Part shown: one piece after another, positions 1 through 10,664 of the stretch | Layout of the letters: each line of letters opens with the position of its first letter | Numbering within the stretch: the first letter of the stretch is position 1 | Assembly (NCBI RefSeq): GCF_009834565.1 | Contig: NZ_CP019428.1 | Coordinates: 5,952,001 to 6,016,000 of the forward strand | Length of the DNA: 64,000 nt | DNA from: Pseudomonas sp. R76 | Lineage (GTDB): Bacteria > Pseudomonadota > Gammaproteobacteria > Pseudomonadales > Pseudomonadaceae | Reading direction: 5' to 3' | Made by a program: the position numbers and the translations under genes | Notes under the pieces: model-generated | Told to the model about the DNA's origin: nothing | Seen by the model: only the letters and a program-made list of their open reading frames with translations | Databases searched by the model: none

Positions 1-102
1 AAGCGTAACGAGACCACCGAAATCGGCGCGTACCGCTTCCGCATCCTGAATGCCGACAGCCGCCGCATCCATTTGATTCGCCTGACACCTATTGCCCGCT
101 AA
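1..102 (+). CDS. corC: C-terminal end of CorC/HlyC-type transporter-associated protein (partial)
   Basis: Only the last 33 codons lie in the window, reading ...GAYRFRILNADSRRIHL... and ending PIAR-stop. This matches the end of the C-terminal CorC_HlyC domain of CBS-pair proteins (CorC/YbeX), which are linked to Mg/Co efflux. In pseudomonads this gene directly precedes lnt, as here, which supports the call. The usual ybeY-corC-lnt order cannot be checked because the upstream part is missing. An AAGGAA motif overlaps and follows the stop codon and would be well placed as a ribosome binding site for a gene starting just after it, but lnt now begins about 260 bases further on. Confidence 0.75.
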   Translation, partial: KRNETTEIGAYRFRILNADSRRIHLIRLTPIAR

Positions 103-105
103 GGA

Positions 106-373
106 AGGGGTGGGTCATCAGCTATTTCCTGTGTCGCGTTGCCCCTTAGAGCGGGCCAGGCAAGGCGCAGGCCGCAGGAAATGGCATTCCCTTTTCAAGG
201 CGTGCAACGCAGCATGGCCCGTTCTAAGGAGCAACCCGAAGGGCCGGGCCTGCTGCGACACAGGACTGCGTTACTCGTCGTTCATTTGGAAAAACCAAAC
301 CACACTCCTCGCGCCTTGCCCTGTGTCGCAGCAGGCCCGGCGCGACACAGGAAATAGCTGATGACCCACCCCT
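106..373. repeat. 268-bp element bounded by 33-bp perfect inverted repeats, overlapping the lnt start
   Basis: Bases 106-138 and 341-373 are exact reverse complements (33 of 33). Inside are further inverted pairs: 145-159 with 214-228 (one mismatch) and 244-264 with 320-340 (21 of 21). The string CTGTGTCGC or its complement occurs four times. The RNA could fold into a three-way junction that pairs away the AGGAA and ATG used by lnt. No open reading frame of note lies inside. The arrangement (terminal inverted repeats, no gene, about 270 bp) looks like a miniature transposable element, but no target duplication is evident and I do not recognise the family. Confidence 0.8.
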
Positions 374-1899
374 ACATGCGCCGTCTGACCCGCCCCGGCT
401 GGCCCGGTAACTTGCTGGCCGTGGTGGCCGGCGCCATCACCACCCTGGCGCTGGCGCCGTTCGATCTGTGGCCATTTGCACTGGTGGCGGTCGGATTGTT
501 CTATATCGGCCTGCGCGAGTTGACCCCACGCCAGGCCCTGGGCCGTGGCTGGTGTTTCGGATTTGGCCTGTTTGGCGCCGGCACCAGCTGGATCTACTAC
601 AGCATCCACCATTTCGGCGGCGCTTCGGTGCTGCTGGCTGGCTTCCTGATGCTGCTGTTTACCGCCGCCATTGCCTGGTTCTTCGCCCTGCCCGCGTGGC
701 TGTGGGCGCGCTGGCTGCGCCGTAATGAAGCGCCGTTGGCTGACGCGCTGACGTTTGCTGCACTATGGGTCGGCCAAGAGGCATTTCGCGGCTGGTTCCT
801 GACCGGTTTCCCGTGGCTTTATTCCGGCTACAGCCAACTGGACGGCCCACTCACCGGCCTCGCGCCGCTGGGCGGGATGTGGTTGATCTCCTTCGCGCTG
901 GCGCTGACCGCAGCAGTGCTGTGCAACTTGCCGCGCCTGTTGGCCAGCAAGCGCAACGGCTTTATCGGCGCAGGGCTGGTGCTGCTGGTTGCGCCGTGGG
1001 CCATCGGCCTGGCACTCAAGCATCACGCCTGGACCTCGCCCTCGGGCGCCCCACTGACGGTGGCGGCGATCCAGGGCAACGTCGAACAAAGCATGAAGTG
1101 GGACCCCGAACAGCTCAATGCGCAGCTGGCGCTGTACCGCGACATGAGCTTCAGCTCCAAGCCTGTCGACTTGCTGGTGTGGCCGGAAACGGCCGTGCCG
1201 GTGCTCAAGGAATCCGTCGAGGGCTACTTGGGCATGATGGGTAAATTTGCTGCCGACCGGCACACGGCGCTGATCACCGGCGTGCCGATTCGCCAGGAAG
1301 TGCACCACCAGAAGCGCTACTTCAATGGCATCACGGTGGTCGGCGAAGGCGAAGGCACTTACCTGAAGCAGAAGCTGGTGCCCTTTGGCGAATACGTGCC
1401 GCTGCAAGACATGCTGCGCGGGCTGATTGCCTTCTTCGACTTGCCGATGTCGGACTTCGCCCGTGGCCCTGCCGATCAGGCGATGCTGCAGGCCAAGGGC
1501 TATCAGATTGCGCCGTTCATTTGTTATGAAGTGGTGTACCCGGAATTCGCTGCTGGCCTGTCGGCCCAGAGCGACTTGCTGCTGACCATCAGCAATGACA
1601 CCTGGTTCGGCCGTTCCATCGGCCCGCTGCAACACCTGCAAATGGCACAGATGCGTGCGCTGGAGGCTGGCCGCTGGATGATCCGCGCCACCAACAACGG
1701 CGTTACCAGCCTGATCAACCCGTTCGGGCAGATCACCGCGCAGATCCCGCAATTCGAACGCGGGATTCTCTACGGCGAAGTGGTGCCGATGCACAACCTC
1801 ACGCCCTACCTGCAATGGCGCTCGTGGCCGTTGATCATGGTGTGCCTGGGCTTGTTTGGCTGGGCGTTGCTGGCGGGCCGGATGTCCAAGACGGTCTAA
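361..1899 (+). CDS. lnt: apolipoprotein N-acyltransferase
   Basis: Inner-membrane enzyme that adds the third acyl chain to the N-terminal cysteine of lipoproteins. The 512 residues show several N-terminal membrane segments, then a nitrilase-like domain from about 230. The catalytic triad is visible as E276 (VWPETAVP), K338 (KLVPFGEY) and C388 (ICYEVVYP), close to E267/K335/C387 of E. coli. The chosen ATG has AGGAA eight bases upstream, but both lie inside the 106-373 repeat. The second ATG, at 376 (MRRLTRPGW), matches where I expect related Pseudomonas proteins to start and sits two bases beyond the repeat, so it may be the ancestral start. The product would differ by five residues. Confidence 0.95.
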   Translation: MTHPYMRRLTRPGWPGNLLAVVAGAITTLALAPFDLWPFALVAVGLFYIGLRELTPRQALGRGWCFGFGLFGAGTSWIYYSIHHFGGASVLLAGFLMLLFTAAIAWFFALPAWLWARWLRRNEAPLADALTFAALWVGQEAFRGWFLTGFPWLYSGYSQLDGPLTGLAPLGGMWLISFALALTAAVLCNLPRLLASKRNGFIGAGLVLLVAPWAIGLALKHHAWTSPSGAPLTVAAIQGNVEQSMKWDPEQLNAQLALYRDMSFSSKPVDLLVWPETAVPVLKESVEGYLGMMGKFAADRHTALITGVPIRQEVHHQKRYFNGITVVGEGEGTYLKQKLVPFGEYVPLQDMLRGLIAFFDLPMSDFARGPADQAMLQAKGYQIAPFICYEVVYPEFAAGLSAQSDLLLTISNDTWFGRSIGPLQHLQMAQMRALEAGRWMIRATNNGVTSLINPFGQITAQIPQFERGILYGEVVPMHNLTPYLQWRSWPLIMVCLGLFGWALLAGRMSKTV

Positions 1900-1917
1900 C
1901 GAACACCATAAACCAAT

Positions 1918-1952
1918 GTGGGAGCTGGCCTGTGTGGGAGCCCAGCTCCCAC
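1918..1952. repeat. REP-like palindrome
   Basis: Copies of GTGGGAGC face each other across a short spacer (GTGGGAGCTGG ... CCAGCTCCCAC), the hallmark of the Pseudomonas REP family also seen at about 22.97 and 48.81 kb. It lies between the convergent ends of lnt and the ElyC-like gene and may act as a transcript-end hairpin. Confidence 0.7.
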
Positions 1953-1974
1953 ACTTGATCTGCGGTGCTTGTGC

Positions 1975-2736
1975 TTATCGGTAAAACACCCGATACCCCA
2001 CCTGCCCCGCCGCCTCGTTGATCAACTGCCCGCTCTGCCACACCGATTTGACCTCCGGCATCCAGCCACCCAGCGGCCGGGCATTGTCCACGCCCAAAAA
2101 GCCGACCAGCGCCGGCACCACGGTGAACCCCGCCTTTTCAAAGCTCCAGACTGCGCGCGGCATGTGCCAGGCCTGGGTCACCACTACAACGCGCTTGATG
2201 CCTTGCGGTAGCAGAATCTCGGCACTCATCTGCGCATTTTCCCAGGTGGTGCGGCTGCGTTCTTCCTTCCAGCGCACGCTGACGCCAAAGTCATCGAGCA
2301 TCGACACGGCCATCAACTCAGCCTCACTGGGCGGCGTGCCATAGTGCAACCCACCACTGGTCAACACCGGCAACCCGGACGCCTTGGCCAATCGCGCGGC
2401 GTAACGCTGACGCTCCAGACCAATGCCGGTGGGCTGATCAGTGCCCCACGCCGGGTCACCGCGTTCACGCCCGGAACCCAGCACCACAATCGCATCGGCG
2501 CGCTGGGCCAATGTTGGCCACGCTTCACGGGCCAACGGTGGCTCGGTCTCCAAAGCATGCGCGCCCCATTGCACCATCACTGGCAGGCTGATCAGCCACA
2601 TCCCGCCCAACCCCAAGGCAAAACACAGCCCGGCCAGGCGCGGGCGACTTTTGCGAAACCACCAGGCAACCGCGATCAACAGCAAAAAAATGCCGGGCGG
2701 CAACAACAATTGTTTAATGAAATAACGAAAAGGCAT
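1975..2736 (-). CDS. ElyC/YdcF family (DUF218) membrane protein
   Basis: 253 residues: two N-terminal membrane segments (about 7-22 and 30-50), then a DUF218 domain with DAIVVLGSGRERG, a conserved glycine/acid motif, and TTWENA and VTQAWHMPRA further on. Length and two-helix topology resemble E. coli ElyC, an envelope biogenesis factor, more than the short YdcF. The ATG at 2736 is chosen because GGAG stands about eight bases before it; an in-frame ATG 36 bases upstream lacks this. The ribosome binding site lies in a perfect hairpin (see next entry). It is transcribed convergently with lnt and appears to be a single-gene unit. The exact biochemical role is not known to me. Confidence 0.85.
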   Translation of the reverse strand: MPFRYFIKQLLLPPGIFLLLIAVAWWFRKSRPRLAGLCFALGLGGMWLISLPVMVQWGAHALETEPPLAREAWPTLAQRADAIVVLGSGRERGDPAWGTDQPTGIGLERQRYAARLAKASGLPVLTSGGLHYGTPPSEAELMAVSMLDDFGVSVRWKEERSRTTWENAQMSAEILLPQGIKRVVVVTQAWHMPRAVWSFEKAGFTVVPALVGFLGVDNARPLGGWMPEVKSVWQSGQLINEAAGQVGYRVFYR

Positions 2737-2758
2737 CGGGCATCTCCAAAGATGCCCG
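2737..2758 (-). promoter_or_regulatory. hairpin enclosing the ribosome binding site of the ElyC-like gene
   Basis: On the minus strand CGGGCATCT and AGATGCCCG form a perfect 9-bp stem around a TTGG loop and abut the ATG directly. The GGAG ribosome binding site straddles loop and stem, so the folded form should hinder initiation. Confidence 0.55.
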
Positions 2759-2832
2759 AAGCCTAAATGCAACGGGGTTTAGCGACAATCTTTACCAGCC
2801 TGTTCAGAGAAGGCTACCGAATAACGCGTGTT

Positions 2833-3150
2833 TCACTTGTAGCGCACGGCCCGGTGTTTTTCGGGACCGCGTCCGGCAGCCACATCCTTCAGCCAAATCA
2901 CCTTGGCCGAACGCGAGGGCTCCTGAGCAGGCGGGGAAGCCTGCCCCTGAGAGGCGCGGTGGTGATTCAATTCCAGGTAGCACTTGATCAGTTCAAGTTC
3001 TGCCTGGCTCAAGCCTCGCAACTCCAGCTCCAGAGGCCGCTCATCACACAATCGGCCTGCAGTTCTTGCGGCATCCAATGCTCGACCCAAACGGTCGATC
3101 AGTCCTTCGTACAACTGCGGTTTCGTTAAAGTTCGCTGCGATTCAACCAT
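2833..3150 (-). CDS. conserved hypothetical protein
   Basis: 105 residues, soluble, mostly helical up to about 68 (TKPQLYEGLIDRLGRALDAAR... LSQAELELIKCYLELNHH), then a polar tail rich in S, P and Q. A strong GAGGTGAG precedes the ATG. It lies divergently upstream of leuS, about 260 bases from its start. I know no function; the length and clean start argue that it is real. Confidence 0.7.
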   Translation of the reverse strand: MVESQRTLTKPQLYEGLIDRLGRALDAARTAGRLCDERPLELELRGLSQAELELIKCYLELNHHRASQGQASPPAQEPSRSAKVIWLKDVAAGRGPEKHRAVRYK

Positions 3151-3172
3151 CCCCTCACCTCATTGAAGATAA

Positions 3173-6019
<2,847 letters not shown>

Positions 6020-6027
6020 TCGGATCG

Positions 6028-6051
6028 GGCGCAGGGCTTGAGCCCTGCGCC
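6028..6051 (+). other. G/C-rich hairpin after leuS
   Basis: GGCGCAGGGCT and AGCCCTGCGCC form an 11-bp stem with a two-base gap. No run of T follows, so it is more likely a processing or attenuating hairpin between leuS and lptE than a complete terminator. Confidence 0.5.
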
Positions 6052-6107
6052 GAACAAAACCTCCAAGGCCTCGATAAGGCCCACATGGTTTCAAGGGGAG
6101 CAACAAA

Positions 6108-6713
6108 ATGATCAAACGCAATTTGCTGGTGATGGGCCTTGCTGTGCTGCTGAGCGCTTGCGGCTTCCAGCTGCGCGGCACCGGCACCAATGAACTGTCG
6201 CTCAAGGAATTGGACCTCAGCGCCCGCAACGCCTACGGCGACACCGTGACTCAGCTGCGCCATACCCTGGAAAGCAGCGGTGTGCATGTCTATAACGGCG
6301 CAACCTACAAGCTGAACCTGGTCGACGAAAAAGAAACCCAGCGTAACCTCAGCTACGCAAGCGCCGGCCGTGCGTCGGACATCGAACTGAGCACCGAGGT
6401 TTTCTTCGAAGTACAAGGCCGCGAACACCTGACATTGATGGGTGACAAGGTGCAGGTACAGAAAGTCGTGAGCCACGACGGTAACAACCTGGTGGGCTCG
6501 GACTCGGAAATCATCCAGGTTCGCAAAGAAATGCGCCGCGAAGTGATCCAGCGCTTGATGGTTCGCCTGCAACAGCTGACCCCGGAAAAGCTGCAAGCCC
6601 TGCAGCAAACTGCCGACAACAAGGCCAAGGCTGACGCCGACGCCCTGAAAGCTGCGCAAGAGTACGAAGACAACACGCCGAAACAATCGCCTGTTGAAGT
6701 TCCTGCTGAGTAA
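6108..6713 (+). CDS. lptE: LPS-assembly lipoprotein LptE
   Basis: Outer-membrane lipoprotein that plugs the LptD barrel and helps place LPS on the cell surface. 201 residues with a lipoprotein signal (MIKRNLLVMGLAVLLSACGF; the lipobox cysteine is about residue 18), then the LptE fold with FQLRGTG at its start. The charged C-terminal tail is alanine- and lysine-rich and probably disordered. GGGGAG stands before the ATG. Position between leuS and holA is the standard pseudomonad and enterobacterial order. Confidence 0.95.
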   Translation: MIKRNLLVMGLAVLLSACGFQLRGTGTNELSLKELDLSARNAYGDTVTQLRHTLESSGVHVYNGATYKLNLVDEKETQRNLSYASAGRASDIELSTEVFFEVQGREHLTLMGDKVQVQKVVSHDGNNLVGSDSEIIQVRKEMRREVIQRLMVRLQQLTPEKLQALQQTADNKAKADADALKAAQEYEDNTPKQSPVEVPAE

Positions 6714-6717
6714 GCCA

Positions 6718-6742
6718 AACGGGGCGCCCCTGGCGCCCCGTT
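6718..6742 (+). other. G/C-rich hairpin between lptE and holA
   Basis: AACGGGGCGCC and GGCGCCCCGTT form a perfect 11-bp stem with a three-base loop, ten bases before the holA ATG. There is no T run. It may lower readthrough into holA or fix an mRNA end. Confidence 0.5.
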
Positions 6743-6752
6743 CGACCCGCCT

Positions 6753-7790
6753 ATGAAACTCGCCCCCGCCCAACTCGCCAAACACCTGCAAGGTGGCCTT
6801 GCGCCTGTCTATATCGTCAGCGGTGATGACCCGTTGCTGTGCCAGGAAGCCGCAGACGCTATCCGCAGCGCCGCGCGCCAGCAAGGCTTCGATGAACGCC
6901 AGGTGTTCAGCGCCGACGCCAGTTTCGACTGGGGCACGCTGCTGCAAGCCGGCGCGAGCATGTCGCTGTTCGCCGAAAAACGCCTGCTGGAACTGCGCCT
7001 GCCTTCGGGCAAGCCCGGGGACAAGGGCGCGGCGGCCTTGATGGAATACTGCTCGCGGCCTGCCGAAGACACGGTATTGCTGATCAGCTTGCCCAAGCTC
7101 GACGGCAGCGCGCAGAAAACCAAATGGGGCAAGGCGCTGGTGGAAGGCCCACAGACCCAGTTCATCCAGATCTGGCCAGTGGACAGCAACCAGCTACCAC
7201 AGTGGATTCGTCAGCGCCTGTCCCAATCCGGTCTGTCGGCGACGCAAGACGCTGTGGAGCTGATCGCTGCCCGGGTCGAAGGCAACCTGCTTGCCGCCGC
7301 CCAGGAGATCGAAAAGCTCAAGCTGATGGCCGAAGACGGGCAAATCACCGTCGAAACCGTACAAGGTGCGGTGGCCGACAGTGCTCGCTTTGACGTGTTC
7401 GGGCTGGTGGATGCGATTCTTAACGGCGAACCCGCCCATGCCTTGCGTATGCTCGAAGGGCTGCGTGGCGAAGGCGTGGAACCGCCGGTGATTCTTTGGG
7501 CCCTGGCCCGGGAGTTGCGGGTATTGGCCAACATTTCCCTGCAGTACAGCCAGGGCACACCGCTGGACAAGTGCTTCAGCCAGGCCCGGCCTCCGGTCTG
7601 GGACAAGCGCAAACCGCTGATGAGCAAAGCCCTGCAACGGCACTCGGCGCAACGCTGGGCGCAGCTTCTGCTTGAAGCGCAGCGCATCGATGCGCAAATC
7701 AAAGGCCAGGCGGCGGGCTCGCCGTGGATGAGCCTGAGTCGTTTGTCACTTTTGATGTCTGGCCAGCGCCTGTCATTGCCGGCTGAATAA
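6753..7790 (+). CDS. holA: DNA polymerase III delta subunit
   Basis: Clamp-loader subunit that opens the beta sliding clamp. 345 residues, the expected length: the N-terminal domain (LAPVYIVSGDDPLLCQEAADAIR) matches the AAA+-like fold without a working Walker motif, and the C-terminal helical collar follows. It is the last gene of the leuS-lptE-holA run. The ribosome binding site is poor, and the hairpin just upstream may also limit expression of this low-copy protein. Confidence 0.95.
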   Translation: MKLAPAQLAKHLQGGLAPVYIVSGDDPLLCQEAADAIRSAARQQGFDERQVFSADASFDWGTLLQAGASMSLFAEKRLLELRLPSGKPGDKGAAALMEYCSRPAEDTVLLISLPKLDGSAQKTKWGKALVEGPQTQFIQIWPVDSNQLPQWIRQRLSQSGLSATQDAVELIAARVEGNLLAAAQEIEKLKLMAEDGQITVETVQGAVADSARFDVFGLVDAILNGEPAHALRMLEGLRGEGVEPPVILWALARELRVLANISLQYSQGTPLDKCFSQARPPVWDKRKPLMSKALQRHSAQRWAQLLLEAQRIDAQIKGQAAGSPWMSLSRLSLLMSGQRLSLPAE

Positions 7791-7820
7791 CCCAGCTCTC
7801 AAAAACACCACAGTCCCATT

Positions 7821-7907
7821 GTGGGAGCGGGCTTGCTCGCGAAGGCGGTGTGTCAGTTATAGATCAGGTGGCTGACCCACCGCATTCGCGAGCAAGCCCG
7901 CTCCCAC
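7821..7907. repeat. paired REP element (REPIN), GTGGGAGCGGGCTTG type
   Basis: Two inverted copies of a motif starting GTGGGAGCGGGCTTGCTCGCG flank about 40 bases. This is the doublet arrangement typical of REPINs in P. fluorescens, here between holA and arfA. Confidence 0.9.
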
Positions 7908-8008
7908 ATTTTGATCGTGCACCTTTCCTACACCGCGCCGGGCTTTACAGCAGCGCCACTTCGGCAGATGATTTGCACCGCTTCATCCCACCTCTAGAGA
8001 GTACCGAC

Positions 8009-8173
8009 ATGAGCAAAAAGCCATCCAAGCATGGCCCCAACAAGGCCAAATCCATCATCGCCCAGCCACTGTTCCGCAGCCGTCAGGAACGCGCCGGCAA
8101 GGGCAAAGGCAGCTACCGCCGCGAAGCCTTCCAGTCTAATAGCTGGGAGGCTTCTTACTTTCTGGCTGCCTGA
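8009..8173 (+). CDS. arfA: alternative ribosome-rescue factor ArfA
   Basis: 54 residues: MSKKPSKHGPNKAKSIIAQP followed by a basic KGKGSYRR stretch. This matches ArfA, which enters the empty mRNA channel of stalled ribosomes and recruits RF2 when trans-translation fails. In E. coli the full-length form has a hydrophobic tail that is degraded, and active protein comes from truncated mRNA; the end here (SWEASYFLAA) has that hydrophobic look. I see only a weak 4-bp stem over the stop codon, so mRNA-cleavage control is not shown by the sequence. Confidence 0.9.
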   Translation: MSKKPSKHGPNKAKSIIAQPLFRSRQERAGKGKGSYRREAFQSNSWEASYFLAA

Positions 8174-8234
8174 AGGCAAGCGCCCCTCTGGCATGATAAG
8201 GTCTGCACCTGATTTGTAATCCCTGGACCTGTGC

Positions 8235-9560
8235 ATGCCCTCTAGTCTTTCCCGTCGTTGGCACCTTCGCCAATTGATCGCTGCCTCCAGCCTCATTCTG
8301 CTTGTCGCCTGCGCGGAAAAACCCACCGCCGCGGACGCGCAACCCCTGCCAAAGCTGCAGACCGTGCCGGCCGTAGCGCCTGCCGTCGTCGCCCCACTGG
8401 CCGTGGACAACCTCGATATCCAACCAACCCAGACCTTTGCCGAATGGCAGGCGGGCTTTCGCGTGGACGCGCTGAAGGCCGGGATTACACCCGCCGTGTT
8501 CGATAACGCTTTTGCTGGCGTGACCCCCGATATGGCCGTGATTCGCGCCGACCGCAGCCAACCGGAATTTTCCCGCCCTGTTTGGGAATACCTCGACGGT
8601 GCCCTGTCACCGCTGCGCGTGCGCAACGGCCAGGCCTTGCTGATCAAGTACGCCGATATCCTGCAAAGCATCGAGCAACGCTATGGCGTCGACCGCCAGG
8701 CGCTTGTGTCGGTCTGGGGCATGGAAAGTAACTTCGGCCAGTTCCAGGGCAATAACTCGGTGATCCGTTCCCTGGCGACCCTGGCTTACGAGGGCCGCCG
8801 CCCAGCATTTGCCCAGGCGCAACTGCTGGCGGCGTTGCAGATCATCCAGCATGGCGATATCCAGGCCGACCAGATGAAAGGTTCGTGGGCCGGCGCGATG
8901 GGCCAGACCCAATTCATCCCGACGACGTACAACACCCACGCCGTCGACTTCGACGGTGACGGTCGCCGCGACATCTGGAACAGCCCGGCCGACGCCCTCG
9001 CCTCCACGGCGCACTACCTGCAAAGCTCCGGCTGGCAGAAAGGCCAGCCGTGGGGCTTTGAGGTAAATCGGCTACCGGCAAACTTCGACTACGCTCTGGC
9101 AGACGGCGGCGTGCGCAAGACCGTTGCCGACTGGTTGAAACTCGGTATCCAACTGCCGCCCGGCGCGAGCATGCCGGCCAATGTCGACCAACTGTCCGCC
9201 GCCCTGCTGCTGCCGGCCGGCTACCGTGGCCCGGCGTTCCTGGTACTGGACAACTTCCGCGCGATTCTCAAGTACAACAACTCATCGTCCTACGCACTGG
9301 CGGTTGGCCTGCTGTCGGAACGGTTTGCTGGCGGTGGGGTGATTCGTGGTGATTGGCCAAAAGATGAGCTGCCACTGAGTCGCTCTCAGCGCATTGATTT
9401 GCAGACCGTGCTCAGCGCCAAGGGGTATGACGCGGGCAACGCAGACGGGATTATCGGCGCCAATACGCGTAAAGCGATTCGAGCGGCGCAGCAATCGCTG
9501 GGGTGGCCGGCGGATGGGTACCCGACGGTGAAACTGCTGGAGTCGTTGCAAGGCCGTTAA
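8235..9560 (+). CDS. lytic murein transglycosylase, MltB family, with peptidoglycan-binding domain
   Basis: 441-residue lipoprotein: signal with lipobox (LILLVACAEK, cysteine about residue 26), then an SLT_2/MltB catalytic domain. The catalytic glutamate is in SVWGMESNFGQFQGN, followed by SWAGAMGQTQFIPTTY and VDFDGDGRRDIW. A C-terminal PG_binding_1 domain (about 375-441: LQTVLSAKGYDAGNADGIIG) follows. It should cleave glycan strands to 1,6-anhydro products at the outer membrane. It differs from the second MltB-type gene (15047-16057), which lacks the binding domain. Confidence 0.93.
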   Translation: MPSSLSRRWHLRQLIAASSLILLVACAEKPTAADAQPLPKLQTVPAVAPAVVAPLAVDNLDIQPTQTFAEWQAGFRVDALKAGITPAVFDNAFAGVTPDMAVIRADRSQPEFSRPVWEYLDGALSPLRVRNGQALLIKYADILQSIEQRYGVDRQALVSVWGMESNFGQFQGNNSVIRSLATLAYEGRRPAFAQAQLLAALQIIQHGDIQADQMKGSWAGAMGQTQFIPTTYNTHAVDFDGDGRRDIWNSPADALASTAHYLQSSGWQKGQPWGFEVNRLPANFDYALADGGVRKTVADWLKLGIQLPPGASMPANVDQLSAALLLPAGYRGPAFLVLDNFRAILKYNNSSSYALAVGLLSERFAGGGVIRGDWPKDELPLSRSQRIDLQTVLSAKGYDAGNADGIIGANTRKAIRAAQQSLGWPADGYPTVKLLESLQGR

Positions 9561-9562
9561 CA

Positions 9563-9593
9563 GATCGTTCCCACGCGGTGCGTGGGAACGATC
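9563..9593. repeat. GATCGTTCCCACGC palindrome
   Basis: GATCGTTCCCACGC and GCGTGGGAACGATC form a perfect 14-bp stem around three bases, two bases after the transglycosylase stop. It is the short form of the repeat seen at 29210, 44336 and 55055, and can also end transcripts from both flanking convergent genes. Confidence 0.8.
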
Positions 9594-9607
9594 AGCCGAT
9601 CTGCCGA

Positions 9608-10537
9608 TCAGCGCAAGACGACATCCTGCTCCAACACCACCTGCTGCTCCCCCGCATCCAACCGCACCCTGGCGCCCATCGGCAGGGTCAGGTTCGGGTC
9701 ACAATGCCCGCTGCGCCAGCCGGACAGCACCGGAATGCACAACGGCTCGAAAGTCTGCTTGAGCAGCCGCTCCAGCGCTGCGTTATCTACACCCGCCATA
9801 TCCCCCACCAGCACACCGGCAATGTGCGCGAGCTTGCCCGCCAGGCGCAGGTGCGTCAGCAAGCGGTCTATGCGATAGAGCGGCTCGTTGACATCCTCGA
9901 TAAACAAAATGATGCCGTCTGCATCGATTTCATAATCGGTGCCCATCACTGCCGCGATCATCGACAGGTTGCCACCCAGCAAGGGCCCGCAGGCGATGCC
10001 AGGTTCAATCGTCGTCAGCGGGTAGGCCACCGGGTGCGCCAGCACGCTGCCAGTGCTCAGTTGACCGCGCAGCATGCTGAATAACGACGACTCCGTAGGC
10101 TGTTGCTTATCGCCAAGCAAATCGGCATTGAGCATCGGCCCGTGAAAGGTCACGAAGCCTGCGTGACGGGTAATCGCCAGGTGCAACGCGGTGATATCGC
10201 TGTAACCCACGAGCGGCTTGGGGTTGGCTCGCAGCAAGTTGAAGTCCAGGCTATCGAGCAGCCGGGGTGTGCCGTAGCCGCCGCGCAGGCAGAAGATGGC
10301 ATCGATCTCCGGGTCGGCGAAGGCGGCGTGCAGGTCGCGAAGGCGCACCGCATCGCTGCCTGCGAGATAGCCATCGCGTTCGTATACACCTGGAAAGATC
10401 CGCAGCTCATGGCCACGGGCACGCATCCATTGGCCAGCTTTTTCAACGTCGAGTGTGGCAGGGCCGGCGGGGGCTATCAGGCCGATCACGCCTTCAGGGC
10501 GCAAGGCAGGAACAGCGACCGCGAGTTGAGTCATCAT
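9608..10537 (-). CDS. LD-carboxypeptidase (peptidase family S66)
   Basis: 309 residues, like LdcA, which trims the terminal D-alanine from tetrapeptides during murein recycling in the cytoplasm. Family marks: GVIGLIAPAGP at the N-terminus, FCLRGGYGTPRLL, the nucleophile serine in GYSDITALH, and later glutamate and histidine regions (GNLSMIAA; TVLVG-like segment). GGAG stands eight bases before the double ATG. Members of S66 also include MccF-type immunity peptidases; the lone genomic context favours LdcA. Confidence 0.9.
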   Translation of the reverse strand: MMTQLAVAVPALRPEGVIGLIAPAGPATLDVEKAGQWMRARGHELRIFPGVYERDGYLAGSDAVRLRDLHAAFADPEIDAIFCLRGGYGTPRLLDSLDFNLLRANPKPLVGYSDITALHLAITRHAGFVTFHGPMLNADLLGDKQQPTESSLFSMLRGQLSTGSVLAHPVAYPLTTIEPGIACGPLLGGNLSMIAAVMGTDYEIDADGIILFIEDVNEPLYRIDRLLTHLRLAGKLAHIAGVLVGDMAGVDNAALERLLKQTFEPLCIPVLSGWRSGHCDPNLTLPMGARVRLDAGEQQVVLEQDVVLR

Positions 10538-10618
10538 CCATGGTTCTCCGTGGTTGGATTACCCAGGTACTCTAGCCAGTGATGGTTGCAAACAGAAGAG
10601 AGAAAGAGAGGGGAATTC

Positions 10619-10646
10619 TGTAGGAGCTGGCTTACCAGCTCCCACA
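10619..10646. repeat. short REP-like hairpin after lipA
   Basis: GGAGCTGG CTTA CCAGCTCC forms a perfect 8-bp stem within TGTAGGAGC...GCTCCCACA. It sits just beyond the stop of lipA (minus strand) and may stabilise or end that transcript. Confidence 0.6.
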
Positions 10647-10664
10647 GTAGAGCGGCGTAACGGC

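Noticed and set aside
7821..7907. CRISPR-like repeat
   Set aside because: An inverted doublet, not direct repeats with spacers; fits the REPIN family.
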